From assembly GCA_910577645.1 (NCBI GenBank), contig CAJTOL010000017.1, forward strand, positions 1 through 64,000: DNA of 64,000 nt, in the 5' to 3' direction. Made by a program: the position numbers and the translations under genes. Shown here in pieces: positions 53,571-63,007 of the stretch. Positions within the stretch are counted from its first letter, which is position 1; each line of letters starts with the position of its first letter. The DNA is from an uncultured Lachnospiraceae bacterium. GTDB lineage: Bacteria; Bacillota; Clostridia; Lachnospirales; Lachnospiraceae. The notes under the pieces were generated by a model. That model was not told the DNA's origin. It did no database searches and saw only the letters and a list, made by a program, of their open reading frames with translations.

Positions 53571-54058
53571 TCAGCACATTGCTGCTGCCTGAATTCCTGC
53601 GATTGCGCCATCGGCAACTGCTGTCGCCACCTGTCTCACTTTTTTTACGCAGATATCCCCCGCCGCAAATACTCCCGGGATCTCTGTCTGCATAGAATCG
53701 TCAGTCGGAATATAGCCCCCATCTAGCCTTAATTCTGTGTACATCTGCGTATTTGGGACAATCCCCACATATACAAATATCCCACACTCTGAATCTTTTA
53801 CAATCTGCTTCTTCCCTGTTTTGTTATCTGTAAATTCAAGCTCTTCCACCGCTTCGCCGCCATATACTGCCGTAAGACTTGAATGTGGCATAATTTCAAT
53901 ATTATCGTGGGTCATTACTTTATCTTTGAATTCCTGTATACATGCAAGTTCATCTTCCACACATACAATGATTACCTTTGCTGCGATTTCAGCCAGATAA
54001 AGGGCTTCCTTTACTGCTCCATCCGCTCCGCCGATTACATAAACAGTCTTTCCTTTTT
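53571..54058 (-). pseudogene. truncated second copy of the TrxB-like gene
   Basis: The frame runs from about GKTVYVIGGADGAVKEALYLAEIAAK to GAIAGIQAAAMC and is nearly identical to the C-terminal half of the intact gene at 41535. The N-terminal half with the FAD site is gone and the last residues (KGEERL) are replaced. The breakpoint at 54058 continues directly into the AraC-sensor upstream region. No start codon with a ribosome site. Confidence 0.88.
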
Positions 54059-54111
54059 AAATGATTGGCTCTAAATTTATCGTTGATAAACTGTAAATTT
54101 TCAGATATGAT

Positions 54112-54124
54112 ATTCAATATGAAT
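54112..54124. promoter_or_regulatory. ATTCA-ATA-TGAAT operator-like site
   Basis: Inverted half sites ATTCA and TGAAT, three bases apart, 44 bases before the sensor ATG; related to the palindromes at 49126 and 51420. Confidence 0.4.
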
Positions 54125-54167
54125 TTTCACTGTAAATTTCTTGCGAAGGGGTCGTTGCAAATTTATT

Positions 54168-56384
54168 ATGAAGCGAAAATCAAAGGTATACTTAAAGCTA
54201 TTTTTATCATATTTAGGGATTTTGGTTATACCTATTTTAGTGGCAGGGGGAATTTATGGCCGAGTCTGGCAGATTATGCGGGCGCAGACTTCCAGAATCA
54301 ACGAGAATCTCTTAAATATGGTACAGCAGGAGATAGACAACGAAATAAAAAATATTCAAAAAATAGAAAGTCGTTTGGCCCTTGATAATGGGATCCAAAA
54401 TCTCTCAAAAGAAAGGGAGTTCCAGCCTGAAAACCAGCAGTCATTGTACCATTTGTATAATGAATTAAGGATAATCAGTGTTGCGGAAGCTCTGTTTAAT
54501 CATGTATTCGTATATTTTCCCAAAACAGATAAAATAAGCAGCAGTCTTGGGAACATGGATATTTCTCTTTACTATGAGCTCTATTATAAAAACGGCAATA
54601 CAGATTTTGAATCTTTCAAAGAATACCTTGCTTTGCGGCATTATAATGATGTGCTTCCGATTACCGGATCCGATGGGAAGAACCTGCTACTGTTTACCAT
54701 GAGTTCATTAAATACAAATGTCGGAGAAGCAGCAACCATCGGGATTGCCGTGGATGCGGAGCAATTCCGCCAGAAATTGTTATTCGGCAAATGGGACGAA
54801 AAAATGTATATCCAAATTACAGACAGTCAAAACAGTACCATATGCATGGATGCCAAAAGTGACACATTGCCAAAACAGATAACAAAGGATTCCTATATTG
54901 TTACCAGTGTCAACTCTAATGCAACCGATTGGAGATATGAGGCAATTGTTCCGAAAGCTTTAATCGACCGCGAGGCTTACGAAATACAGCTTTGGTCCGC
55001 AATTGGATTATTTATCTGTATTATTTCCGGATTCGGAATCGCAAGTTGGCTGGCAAGGAAAAATTATAATCCTTTAAAGCTTCTGACAGAAAATTTTGCA
55101 AACCAGGCCAGCTTAAAAGGCAATGATAAGACAGAGAGGCAGGTAGATGAGTATCAGTGGCTTAATCAGCAGATGAATCTTTTTTTTAAAGAGCATATCG
55201 ATACTCAAAGACTTCTTAAAAACAGCCATAAAACATTAAAAACATACTACTTATCCCAAATGCTTATGGAGCACTGCGAAAAAGCCCCTCAGGAGCAGGC
55301 CGGAATCATGCTTCACTCTGAAACCTATGCCGTTGTTCTTTTAAAGCCAGAGGTAAAAGGAACGTCTGCAGCGGCACAGCCTGACGAAGGGGAACAGGCT
55401 CTCCGAAAATTTATCATAGCCAATGTGCTGAGTGAAATTTGTCAGAACTATTTTGAGGTGGAAATGACCGAAATGGGTCAACAGGAAGCTGCCATTATCG
55501 GAATGAATGAGCCGTCTCAGGAAAATATGGAGCTTTTGCAGGAATGTGTGGAAAACCTGCAGCAAATTACAGAAGAGTCCTTCGGCTTTTCCTGTACTGC
55601 CCTTTTAGGAACTGCCTGCAGCGGAATCGGCGGAATTCATGAATCCTATATGCAGGCTCAGGCTATGGAGGAGTATATCAATCTGCTGGACACGCTGGTG
55701 CTCCGCTATGACAAAGTACAGGATTTGCGCTTTGTGTATGAATATCCGGAAGAGCTGGAGCTAAAAATTATTCACGCAATGAAAATAGGCGACGAAAAAA
55801 CAGCCGGTCAATGTATGATGGAGGTGTTTGACCGCAATCTTTCCGGGCAGGTAAAAGCCAATACATATCGCTGCCTGATCTTTGATATGATTGGCACTCT
55901 TTTAAAGGGAGCCAACACGGGGGGATACCACCATGCGGATCGGGAAATAGAATTGCTGGAGCATATTTCCGTGAAAACGCCTGTTGAAGAGGCAAGGGAT
56001 AAATTTTTAAAATGCCTGGCTTTAATCTGTTCCCAGATACGTCAGATTCGTATGCAGGCTAGCAGCGATCATATATTCAGCCAGAAGGTGGAGATGTATG
56101 TAAAGGAAAACTTCACAGATCCGGATCTGAATATTTCTATTGCAAGTCAGCATTTCCGGATGACTCCTTCCTATTTATCGTCTCTTTATAAAAAACAAAC
56201 AGGAAAAAGCCTGTTAGAATTTATTAACACTGTGCGAATTGATTTTGCAGAACGCCTTTTAAAAGAGGGCTGCAGTGTAGCAGACGCGGCGGAGCAGTCC
56301 GGTTTTCGCGACAGCGCAGGCTTTATCCGGGCATTTAAAAAGAAAAAAGGAATTACCCCGGGACAATTAAAGAAAGAATTTTAA
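54168..56384 (+). CDS. AraC-family regulator with membrane sensor domain (YesN-like)
   Basis: 738 residues from ATG 54168 (a TTG at 54141 has no ribosome site). TM1 at about 8-28 (FLSYLGILVIPILVAGGIYG), an extracellular Cache-like sensor domain (about 30-275), TM2 at about 282-302 (IGLFICIISGFGIASWLA), a cytoplasmic linker, and the AraC HTH at about 640-738 (LNISIASQHFRMTPSYLSSLYKKQTGKSL, AAEQSGFRDSAGFIRAFKKK). Such one-protein sensors switch on the adjacent sugar importer operon, here the genes from 56527 on. Confidence 0.9.
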   Translation: MKRKSKVYLKLFLSYLGILVIPILVAGGIYGRVWQIMRAQTSRINENLLNMVQQEIDNEIKNIQKIESRLALDNGIQNLSKEREFQPENQQSLYHLYNELRIISVAEALFNHVFVYFPKTDKISSSLGNMDISLYYELYYKNGNTDFESFKEYLALRHYNDVLPITGSDGKNLLLFTMSSLNTNVGEAATIGIAVDAEQFRQKLLFGKWDEKMYIQITDSQNSTICMDAKSDTLPKQITKDSYIVTSVNSNATDWRYEAIVPKALIDREAYEIQLWSAIGLFICIISGFGIASWLARKNYNPLKLLTENFANQASLKGNDKTERQVDEYQWLNQQMNLFFKEHIDTQRLLKNSHKTLKTYYLSQMLMEHCEKAPQEQAGIMLHSETYAVVLLKPEVKGTSAAAQPDEGEQALRKFIIANVLSEICQNYFEVEMTEMGQQEAAIIGMNEPSQENMELLQECVENLQQITEESFGFSCTALLGTACSGIGGIHESYMQAQAMEEYINLLDTLVLRYDKVQDLRFVYEYPEELELKIIHAMKIGDEKTAGQCMMEVFDRNLSGQVKANTYRCLIFDMIGTLLKGANTGGYHHADREIELLEHISVKTPVEEARDKFLKCLALICSQIRQIRMQASSDHIFSQKVEMYVKENFTDPDLNISIASQHFRMTPSYLSSLYKKQTGKSLLEFINTVRIDFAERLLKEGCSVADAAEQSGFRDSAGFIRAFKKKKGITPGQLKKEF

Positions 56385-56402
56385 GTTTTGCCAATTATGT
56401 TG

Positions 56403-56453
56403 AAAAAATGCAAACTGCCAAAGGTGTTTTTGCCAATGGAGTTTGCATTTTTT
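56403..56453 (+). terminator. terminator of the AraC-sensor gene
   Basis: Perfect 14-base arms AAAAAATGCAAACT (56403-56416) and AGTTTGCATTTTTT (56440-56453); the second arm is its own T-run. Confidence 0.82.
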
Positions 56454-56526
56454 GCATATAAAAATCAATATTAGTTTGATAATATGGGTGATACAAAACA
56501 AAATATAAGATGCAAGGAGGAGAAAG

Positions 56527-58164
56527 ATGAAACACAGAAAAACCGCATTACTTTTTACAATGGCAATGACTTTCGCTCTGGCTGGCTGCGGCCAAAAAGC
56601 CGGACAAGAGCAGACTACTGCTGCAACATCCGCAGCAGAAGGAGAACAGCAAACACAAACAGCAGGGGAATTTTCTTATCCAATGCAGGCAGGGGATGCG
56701 CTGACCTATTGGTGTGAACTTCAAGGCACTGTAAGCCCAAACTTTTCCAACTTGGGAGAGACTCCATTTGCAAAGGCATGGATGCAGGAAACGGGAGTAA
56801 CTATTGAATTTATGCATCCGCCAACAGGACAGATAAAGGAACAGTTTAGTTTAATTCTTGCTGATGGAAATCTTCCTGACATGATGGAGTACAGCTGGGT
56901 AAAAGATTATCCGGGCGGCCCTGAAAAGGCTATTAAAGACGGCGTGATCCTTCCTCTTAATGATGTATTTGAACAGTATTGTCCAAATATTACCGCTTAT
57001 TTAAAAGAGCATCCTGAGGTGGATAAAATGATTAAAACGGATGATGGTCATTATTATGTATTTCCATTTATCCGCGGAGACGAAAAACTTTGTAATACCA
57101 TTGGACTTATGCTGCGCCAGGACTGGTTAGAAGAGCTGAATCTGGAAGTGCCGGAAACAATAGAAGAATGGCATACTGTGCTGACCGCATTTAAGAACGA
57201 AAAAGGCGTTGCCGCACCCTATTGTCCGGAGTGGACAAGAGACGACTTTAAAGATAATGACCCGTTTGCATACGCATTTAACACCTGCCGCGGCTTCTAT
57301 ATCGATGATAATGGACAGGTTAAATTTGGCGCTATCGAGGAGAATTACAAAAATTATCTGGAATTAATGAAGCAGTGGTATGAGGAAGGACTCATTGATC
57401 CTGATATGGCTACATTGAAATTTGACCAGGTAAGCGCCAAGATGACCAATGGCTCTGCAGGGGCATCTATGGGATTTGCAGGAAGCCGTATGGGGGCATG
57501 GATCACAGCGGCCCAGGGCAACGAGCCGGATTATATGCTGGTAGCAGCGCCTTACCCAACCCTTGAAAAAGGTGCAAAACCGGAGTTTGGCCAGATGGAT
57601 AATCAGTATCCTGGAACTGCCAGCGTAGCAATTACCTCCTCCTGTAAAGATGTAGAGAGAGCAGCCCGGCTGCTGGATTATGCATATGGAGAAGAAGGAC
57701 ATATGCTTTTTAACTTTGGTGTTGAAGGCGAATCCTATGAAATGAAGGAAGATTATCCGACTTATACAGACTGGGTAATGACAAATCCTGATGGCTGGCC
57801 TGTATCTCAGGCAATGTCTGCTTATATTCGCGGCAATTATAATGGGCCTTTTGTACAGGATCTTCGCTATCTGGAGCAGTATTATACCATTGATCAGCAG
57901 AAAGAAACCCCTGACGTCTGGGGGAACAGTAATGCAAAGTCACATAAAATGCCCCCGGTAACGCCTACCTCTGAAGAGAGTAAGGAATACTCTACTATTA
58001 TGAACGAGATCAATACCTACCGCGATGAGATGGTTCTCAAATTTATATTTGGTACAGAAAGTCTGGACAATTTTGATACTTATGTAAAAAATATTGAAAA
58101 TATGGGACTGCAGCGCGCCTTGGAGATTCAGAGTTCAGCATTAGAACGCTACAATGCCCGTTAA
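56527..58164 (+). CDS. family 1 extracellular sugar-binding lipoprotein (LplA-like)
   Basis: 545 residues. Lipoprotein signal MKHRKTALLFTMAMTFALAGC with lipobox LAGC, Ala/Thr/Gln-rich linker, then the binding fold (FAKAWMQETGVTIEFMHPP, LADGNLPDMMEYSW). The length is that of LplA/YtcQ-type proteins for oligosaccharides. Anchored outside, it feeds the two permeases downstream. ATG after GCAAGGAGGAG. The repeat at 58175 sits between it and the permeases, consistent with higher expression of the binding protein. Confidence 0.93.
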   Translation: MKHRKTALLFTMAMTFALAGCGQKAGQEQTTAATSAAEGEQQTQTAGEFSYPMQAGDALTYWCELQGTVSPNFSNLGETPFAKAWMQETGVTIEFMHPPTGQIKEQFSLILADGNLPDMMEYSWVKDYPGGPEKAIKDGVILPLNDVFEQYCPNITAYLKEHPEVDKMIKTDDGHYYVFPFIRGDEKLCNTIGLMLRQDWLEELNLEVPETIEEWHTVLTAFKNEKGVAAPYCPEWTRDDFKDNDPFAYAFNTCRGFYIDDNGQVKFGAIEENYKNYLELMKQWYEEGLIDPDMATLKFDQVSAKMTNGSAGASMGFAGSRMGAWITAAQGNEPDYMLVAAPYPTLEKGAKPEFGQMDNQYPGTASVAITSSCKDVERAARLLDYAYGEEGHMLFNFGVEGESYEMKEDYPTYTDWVMTNPDGWPVSQAMSAYIRGNYNGPFVQDLRYLEQYYTIDQQKETPDVWGNSNAKSHKMPPVTPTSEESKEYSTIMNEINTYRDEMVLKFIFGTESLDNFDTYVKNIENMGLQRALEIQSSALERYNAR

Positions 58165-58174
58165 AGGCTAAGGA

Positions 58175-58244
58175 AGGGAATGGGGATAGCGCAAAATGAA
58201 ACCAGAGCCTTTATTTCATTTTGCGACACCCCCATCCCCTTTTT
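58175..58244 (+). repeat. dispersed repeat copy E, intra-operon hairpin with T-run
   Basis: GGGGATAGCGCAAAATGAA (58182-58200) pairs with the stretch 58215-58239, ending in TTTTT (58240-58244). A partial terminator or mRNA-stabilising hairpin between binding protein and permeases. Confidence 0.78.
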
Positions 58245-58272
58245 AGTCTGACAGCCTGAAAGAGAGGATAAA

Positions 58273-59193
58273 ATGAAGGAATTGTCGCTTTTTGATAAAG
58301 TAAAAAAGGATTGGATGAGAAATAAATCCCTGTACATAATGGTTCTTCCCGTGTTAATCTTTTTTATTTTATTTCATTATAAGCCTATGTATGGCGCAAT
58401 TATTGCGTTCAAAGATTATACGCCTGCTCTGGGAATCGCAGAAAGTCCCTGGGTCGGCCTGGAAAATTTTTCAAGATTTTTCAGCAGCGTCTATTTTGGA
58501 CGTCTGATCCGCAATACGATTCTGCTTAGTGTATACAGCCTGATTTTTGGCTTTCCCGCCCCGATTATTCTGGCTCTCTTGTTAAATGAAGTAAGAAGCA
58601 AAAAATTTAAAGGTTTGACACAGACCGTAACCTATTTGCCTCATTTCATTTCCATGATCGTAGTAACCGGTATGCTGGTGGATTTCAGCATGACCAGCGG
58701 GTTATTTAATGATATTATTGAACTTTTTGGAGGGGAACGTTCTCCGCTTCTTCAAAATCCGGATCTGTACCGCACCATTTATGTAGCATCCGGAATCTGG
58801 CAGGAAGCAGGATGGGGCTCTATTATCTACCTTTCCGCCTTATCCGGAGTTGACAGCCAGCTATATGAGGCGGCCCAGATTGACGGCGCCGGAAAGTGGA
58901 AACAGCTTCTTAACGTAACTCTTCCCGGAATTATGCCGACCATTGTGATTATGTTTATTTTGAAAATGGGGACGCTGATGAATATGGGATATGAAAAGAC
59001 AATTCTTTTGTACAATCCTGCAACTTATGAAACTGCGGATATTATTTCTTCTTACATATACCGAATCGGCCTTTTAGATCAGGACTGGAGCTATTCTACT
59101 GCGATTGGCCTTTTTAATTCCGTGATTAATTTCGCCCTTTTGCTTATCACCAATAAATTGGCACGTAAATGCGGCGAGACAAGTTTATGGTAG
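58273..59193 (+). CDS. ABC sugar permease 1 (LplB-like)
   Basis: 306 residues with six membrane segments. The ABC-docking EAA loop reads EAAQIDGAGKWKQLLNVTLPGI (about 197-218). The N terminus KDWMRNKSLYIMVLPVLIFFI and PMYGAIIAFKDY are typical of LplB/YteP-type proteins. No ATPase gene is in the window, so a shared MsmK-type ATPase elsewhere is expected. ATG after AGAGAGGA. Confidence 0.93.
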   Translation: MKELSLFDKVKKDWMRNKSLYIMVLPVLIFFILFHYKPMYGAIIAFKDYTPALGIAESPWVGLENFSRFFSSVYFGRLIRNTILLSVYSLIFGFPAPIILALLLNEVRSKKFKGLTQTVTYLPHFISMIVVTGMLVDFSMTSGLFNDIIELFGGERSPLLQNPDLYRTIYVASGIWQEAGWGSIIYLSALSGVDSQLYEAAQIDGAGKWKQLLNVTLPGIMPTIVIMFILKMGTLMNMGYEKTILLYNPATYETADIISSYIYRIGLLDQDWSYSTAIGLFNSVINFALLLITNKLARKCGETSLW

Positions 59194-59204
59194 GGGGGAA
59201 AGAA

Positions 59205-60095
59205 ATGAAATCACTAAAAGTGAAACGCTCCAGGGGAGAACGCATCTTCACTGTATTTAACTACATTTTTTTGTCGCTGATTATGCTGCTCTGTCTGTAT
59301 CCGGTTTGGTATGTAGTTGCGGCGTCCTTTAGCAACAGCAATATGCTGACCCAGCACACAGGCCTTTTATTAAAGCCGGTGGGATGGAGTACAGACGCAT
59401 ACAGTAAAGTATTTCGAAATCCTATGATTGTGCGCGGTTATTTTAACACCTTATTTGTATTGGTTGTAGGCGTTACATTAGACATTATTATGACAGCCCT
59501 GGGAGCCTATTTTCTCTCAAGGCGAAGAGTCCTATTTAAAAAACCGATTATGATCCTGATCATGTTTACCATGTTTTTTTCAGGCGGCATGATTCCATTT
59601 TATCTAAATTTAAAAGATTTGCAGCTGAGAGACAGCCTGTGGGGATTAATTCTTCCTTTTATGATCAGCACTTATAATCTGGTAATTTTAAAAACATCCT
59701 TTGAAAGTATCCCGGAAAGCCTGATTGAGGCGGCGCAAATTGACGGCGCAGGACATGTGACAATTTTAAGTCAGGTTGTTCTTCCTCTTTCAAAGGCAAT
59801 TTTGGCGGTAATGGTGCTTTATTATGGCGTTGCTATCTGGAATTCATGGTTCTGGGCTTCTGCTATTATCCGCACCAGAGAGCTTTATCCCCTTCAGGTA
59901 ATTTTAAGAGAAATACTAATGCAGAATGATGTTACCTCTATGACAACCGGTGTGGGAACCATGGATCAGGAGTCAGTGGCAATGACCATTAAATATGCAA
60001 CCATTGTAGTGGCCACCGTACCAATCCTTTGTGTGTACCCGTTTTTACAAAAGCATTTTGCCAAAGGGACAATCGCAGGCGCAGTAAAGGAGTAA
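59205..60095 (+). CDS. ABC sugar permease 2 (LplC/YtcP-like)
   Basis: 296 residues from ATG 59205, preceded by AGGGGGGAAAG; a longer frame overlaps permease 1. Six membrane segments and EAA loop EAAQIDGAGHVTILSQVVLPLS (about 179-200). It forms the channel with permease 1. MFSGGMIPFYLNLKDLQLRDS is characteristic of the LplC/YtcP branch. Confidence 0.93.
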   Translation: MKSLKVKRSRGERIFTVFNYIFLSLIMLLCLYPVWYVVAASFSNSNMLTQHTGLLLKPVGWSTDAYSKVFRNPMIVRGYFNTLFVLVVGVTLDIIMTALGAYFLSRRRVLFKKPIMILIMFTMFFSGGMIPFYLNLKDLQLRDSLWGLILPFMISTYNLVILKTSFESIPESLIEAAQIDGAGHVTILSQVVLPLSKAILAVMVLYYGVAIWNSWFWASAIIRTRELYPLQVILREILMQNDVTSMTTGVGTMDQESVAMTIKYATIVVATVPILCVYPFLQKHFAKGTIAGAVKE

Positions 60096-60099
60096 AAAG

Positions 60100-61200
60100 A
60101 TGAATGCAGAAAAAGTTTTAGAAAAGCTGGAAGCAAAGATTCATACGCAATGCATGAGACTGGGAGAACGCATCCCTTATATTGCTGAGAACGGAAAGTA
60201 TCAGAATGATATGCGGGACGTAAAACTGTCATGGTGGACTAATGGCTTTTGGTCCGGGATTTTGTGGCAGATGTACCAATATACAAAGGATCCGATTTAC
60301 AGAACTGCTGCAGAGCATACGGAACTGGAATTTGACCGTATTCTGGAAAATTTTGAGGTGTTGCATCACGATGTAGGTTTTTTGTTTCTTCATACCGCAG
60401 TGGCTGATTACAGGCTTACAGGAAATCCCAAATCGCGTACAAGAGGGCTTCACGCCGCTAACATACTGGCAGGCCGTTTTAATCCCTCAGGAAATTTTAT
60501 CCGGGCATGGAATGAGGATAAAACAGGCTGGATGATTGTAGACTGTCTTATGAATGTGCCGCTTCTTTACTGGGCGGAAAAGGAACTAAAGGATCCCAGA
60601 TTCGGAGAAATCGCAAGACGGCATACGGACACCGCCCTACAGTATCTGCAGAGACCGGATGGCTCCTGTAATCACATTGCAGTATTTGATCCGGTGTCAG
60701 GAGAACCCGTTGAATTTCCTGCCGGACAGGGCTACAAAGAAGGATCTTCATGGTCCAGAGGTCAGGCGTGGGCAGTGTACGGCTTTGCTCTCGGATATCG
60801 ATATACAGGCAGGCAGGAATACCTGGATGCCGCCAAGAGGACAGCCCATTATTTTCTGGCAAATGTAGCTCAAACCGGTTTTGTCTCTCTTTTAGATTTC
60901 AGAGCGCCTGCGGAACCTGTATATTGGGACACTTCTGCTGCCGCGTGTGCTGCATGCGGCCTTCTGGAAATTGCAGATGCCGCAGATGAGTCGGAAAAGC
61001 TGTTTTACAGAAACAGCGCGGAAAAAATGCTGGAGGCATTGGCAGAAAAGCATTGCTGCTGGGATGTTGAAAGAGACGGTATTTTGCAGAATGGAAGCGT
61101 TGCTTACGAAAAGCAGGTTCATGTTCCGCTGATTTACGGAGATTACTTTTTTACAGAGGGAATTCTCAGACTGTTGGGGAAGGAATTTATGATCTGGTAA
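60100..61200 (+). CDS. ugl: GH88 unsaturated glucuronyl hydrolase
   Basis: 366 residues, an (alpha/alpha)6 barrel with WTNGFWSGILWQMYQYT, the catalytic Asp in HHDVGFLF and the second Asp in IVDCLMN, followed by RPDGSCNHIAVFD, WSRGQAWAVYGFALGYRYT and WDTSAAACAACGLLEIA. It has no signal peptide, so it acts inside the cell on unsaturated uronyl di- or oligosaccharides that lyases produce (GAG, or other uronate-containing glycans). Four bases after permease 2, AAAGGAG before ATG. Confidence 0.92.
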   Translation: MNAEKVLEKLEAKIHTQCMRLGERIPYIAENGKYQNDMRDVKLSWWTNGFWSGILWQMYQYTKDPIYRTAAEHTELEFDRILENFEVLHHDVGFLFLHTAVADYRLTGNPKSRTRGLHAANILAGRFNPSGNFIRAWNEDKTGWMIVDCLMNVPLLYWAEKELKDPRFGEIARRHTDTALQYLQRPDGSCNHIAVFDPVSGEPVEFPAGQGYKEGSSWSRGQAWAVYGFALGYRYTGRQEYLDAAKRTAHYFLANVAQTGFVSLLDFRAPAEPVYWDTSAAACAACGLLEIADAADESEKLFYRNSAEKMLEALAEKHCCWDVERDGILQNGSVAYEKQVHVPLIYGDYFFTEGILRLLGKEFMIW

Positions 61201-61210
61201 AGGAGTCCGC

Positions 61211-63007
61211 ATGGAAAAGAAAGAATGTTTTGATCTGTTAAAAAGCTGGTGTGACGGCCTAATCCGCTATCAAATTCATGACACAGGAGACTCTCGCTTT
61301 GACGGCGGTTTTTTCTGCCCTGCCTGTAAGATGATTCATGGAAGAAGTCAGGATGCCGTTTATCCCTTAATGTGCATGGCGGATTTTACAGGAGAAGAAA
61401 AATATCGGAAAGCGGCAGAAAATGTTTTCCACTGGGGCGCCAATATGGTCTGTGATGACGGAAGCTTTTATAATGATCCTCAGAGTGAATGGAATGGAAT
61501 AACAGTTTTTGGGGTAATCAGTCTATGTGAAGCTTTAATCCTTCACGGCCATTTACTGGCTCCTGAAATAAAAAAGCTTTGGGAACAGAGAATGGAGGCA
61601 GGGGCCCAGTGGATTGGTAAAACGATTACTGCAAAATATAAAACCAACATTAATTACCATGCGTCTGCCGCCGCCGCCCTTTCCCTGGCGGGAAAATACG
61701 GAAACAGGCCAGAATATTTAGTACAGGCAAAAGAACTGGCTGATTTTTGTGAGAAGCATTTATTGGAAAACGGACTTTTGTATGGAGAAGGCCAACCGGC
61801 AGAGCATGTGACGAAAAGAGGGTGCAGGCCGGTAGACATAGGATATAATGCCGAGGAATCAATACCTTCCCTTATTTTATACGCCAAAACAGTTGGTGAT
61901 TCAAAACTGACAGAAAAATTGAAGGAAATTTTGAGAAAGCTGCTTGTTTTTATGCTGCCGGACGGGGCATGGGATAACAGCTTTGGAACCAGAAATTATA
62001 AATGGACCTATTGGGGAAGCAGAACATCCGACGGATGCCAATCCGCCTATGGAATCTGGGGAGACGAGGAACCTGTATTTCATGAAGCTGCAGTAAGGAA
62101 TCTAATACTGTACAAGAAATGCACCGGAAAAGGACTTTTGTATGGCGGGCCGGACTATGAAATACACGGGGAAGAACCCTGTATTCACCATACATTCTGT
62201 CATGCAAAGGCATTGGCATCCATGATAGATTCCGGGCAATGGAGCAGTCAGCCGGCAGAGCTTCCTTCCCAGCACGCGCCGTCTTTGCTATATTTTTCGG
62301 AAATAGACACGTGGAAAATCTCAAAAGGCGGATTTTTGGGCACCGTAACAGGCTATGATTTTCACTACATGAAGGGAGGACACGCTTCCGGAGGTACCTT
62401 AACAATGTTGTGGCACAGGACGGCAGGCCCTGTGATTATGTCGTCCATGACAGATTATTGGTTAAAAGAACCACATAATATGCAGCTTTCTTTAAAAAAA
62501 TCGCAGCACTGCAGTTTAACGCCCAGAATCGAGCTGGAAAGCCAGGGGAAAAAATATTCCAGCTGTTATGATCATGATTCCCGGATTACAGCAGAAGAGC
62601 TGGGAAATGAAATCCGGATTGAAGCGCATATGGAATTAAAGGATGCGGATCACAGTTCTGCTTTTAATCCTGTATTTTGCCGCCTGGTATACTTATTTTC
62701 AGATGGTCAAATCACAATTGACGGAAGCATAAAATTACTACAGGAACCAGATTCCCGGCAGCCCTTATTTATAATTCCGGTAATAGGAAGGCACAAACTG
62801 GGCGTGCAGCGTGTCCAGGACGGTTGGGTATTGCCACGGGAGAACGGAACGGTTAAAATCGGTATATCCACTTTAGACTGTGGGAAAGCGCCGGATCCGG
62901 TTTTTTTCCTGGCCGGAGGCTTTGAAGCATGGCAGTTTACCGTACAACCGGACGGCAAAGGGGAATTTCATGTCTCCATTAAGGTAGAGGAGGAAAAGGT
63001 ATGCTAG
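61211..63007 (+). CDS. uncharacterised alpha/alpha-barrel glycan-processing protein
   Basis: 598 residues; family not certain. The N-terminal 330 residues look like an (alpha/alpha)6 barrel: FDGGFFCPACKMIHGRSQDAVYPLMCMAD, NYHASAAAALSLAGKYGN, and CIHHTFCHAKALASM near residue 320. The rest (about 340-598) is beta-rich, as in glycan lyases and GH families of the heparinase-like or GH154-like design. No signal peptide, so cytoplasmic. AAAGGAG before ATG, ten bases after the GH88 stop. It probably cuts or trims the product of the GH88 step. Confidence 0.68.
   Translation: MEKKECFDLLKSWCDGLIRYQIHDTGDSRFDGGFFCPACKMIHGRSQDAVYPLMCMADFTGEEKYRKAAENVFHWGANMVCDDGSFYNDPQSEWNGITVFGVISLCEALILHGHLLAPEIKKLWEQRMEAGAQWIGKTITAKYKTNINYHASAAAALSLAGKYGNRPEYLVQAKELADFCEKHLLENGLLYGEGQPAEHVTKRGCRPVDIGYNAEESIPSLILYAKTVGDSKLTEKLKEILRKLLVFMLPDGAWDNSFGTRNYKWTYWGSRTSDGCQSAYGIWGDEEPVFHEAAVRNLILYKKCTGKGLLYGGPDYEIHGEEPCIHHTFCHAKALASMIDSGQWSSQPAELPSQHAPSLLYFSEIDTWKISKGGFLGTVTGYDFHYMKGGHASGGTLTMLWHRTAGPVIMSSMTDYWLKEPHNMQLSLKKSQHCSLTPRIELESQGKKYSSCYDHDSRITAEELGNEIRIEAHMELKDADHSSAFNPVFCRLVYLFSDGQITIDGSIKLLQEPDSRQPLFIIPVIGRHKLGVQRVQDGWVLPRENGTVKIGISTLDCGKAPDPVFFLAGGFEAWQFTVQPDGKGEFHVSIKVEEEKVC

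Noticed and set aside
53571..53960. Short stand-alone oxidoreductase gene
   Set aside because: The homology continues upstream to 54058 without a start, and the FAD half is missing; it is a fragment of the duplicated gene.
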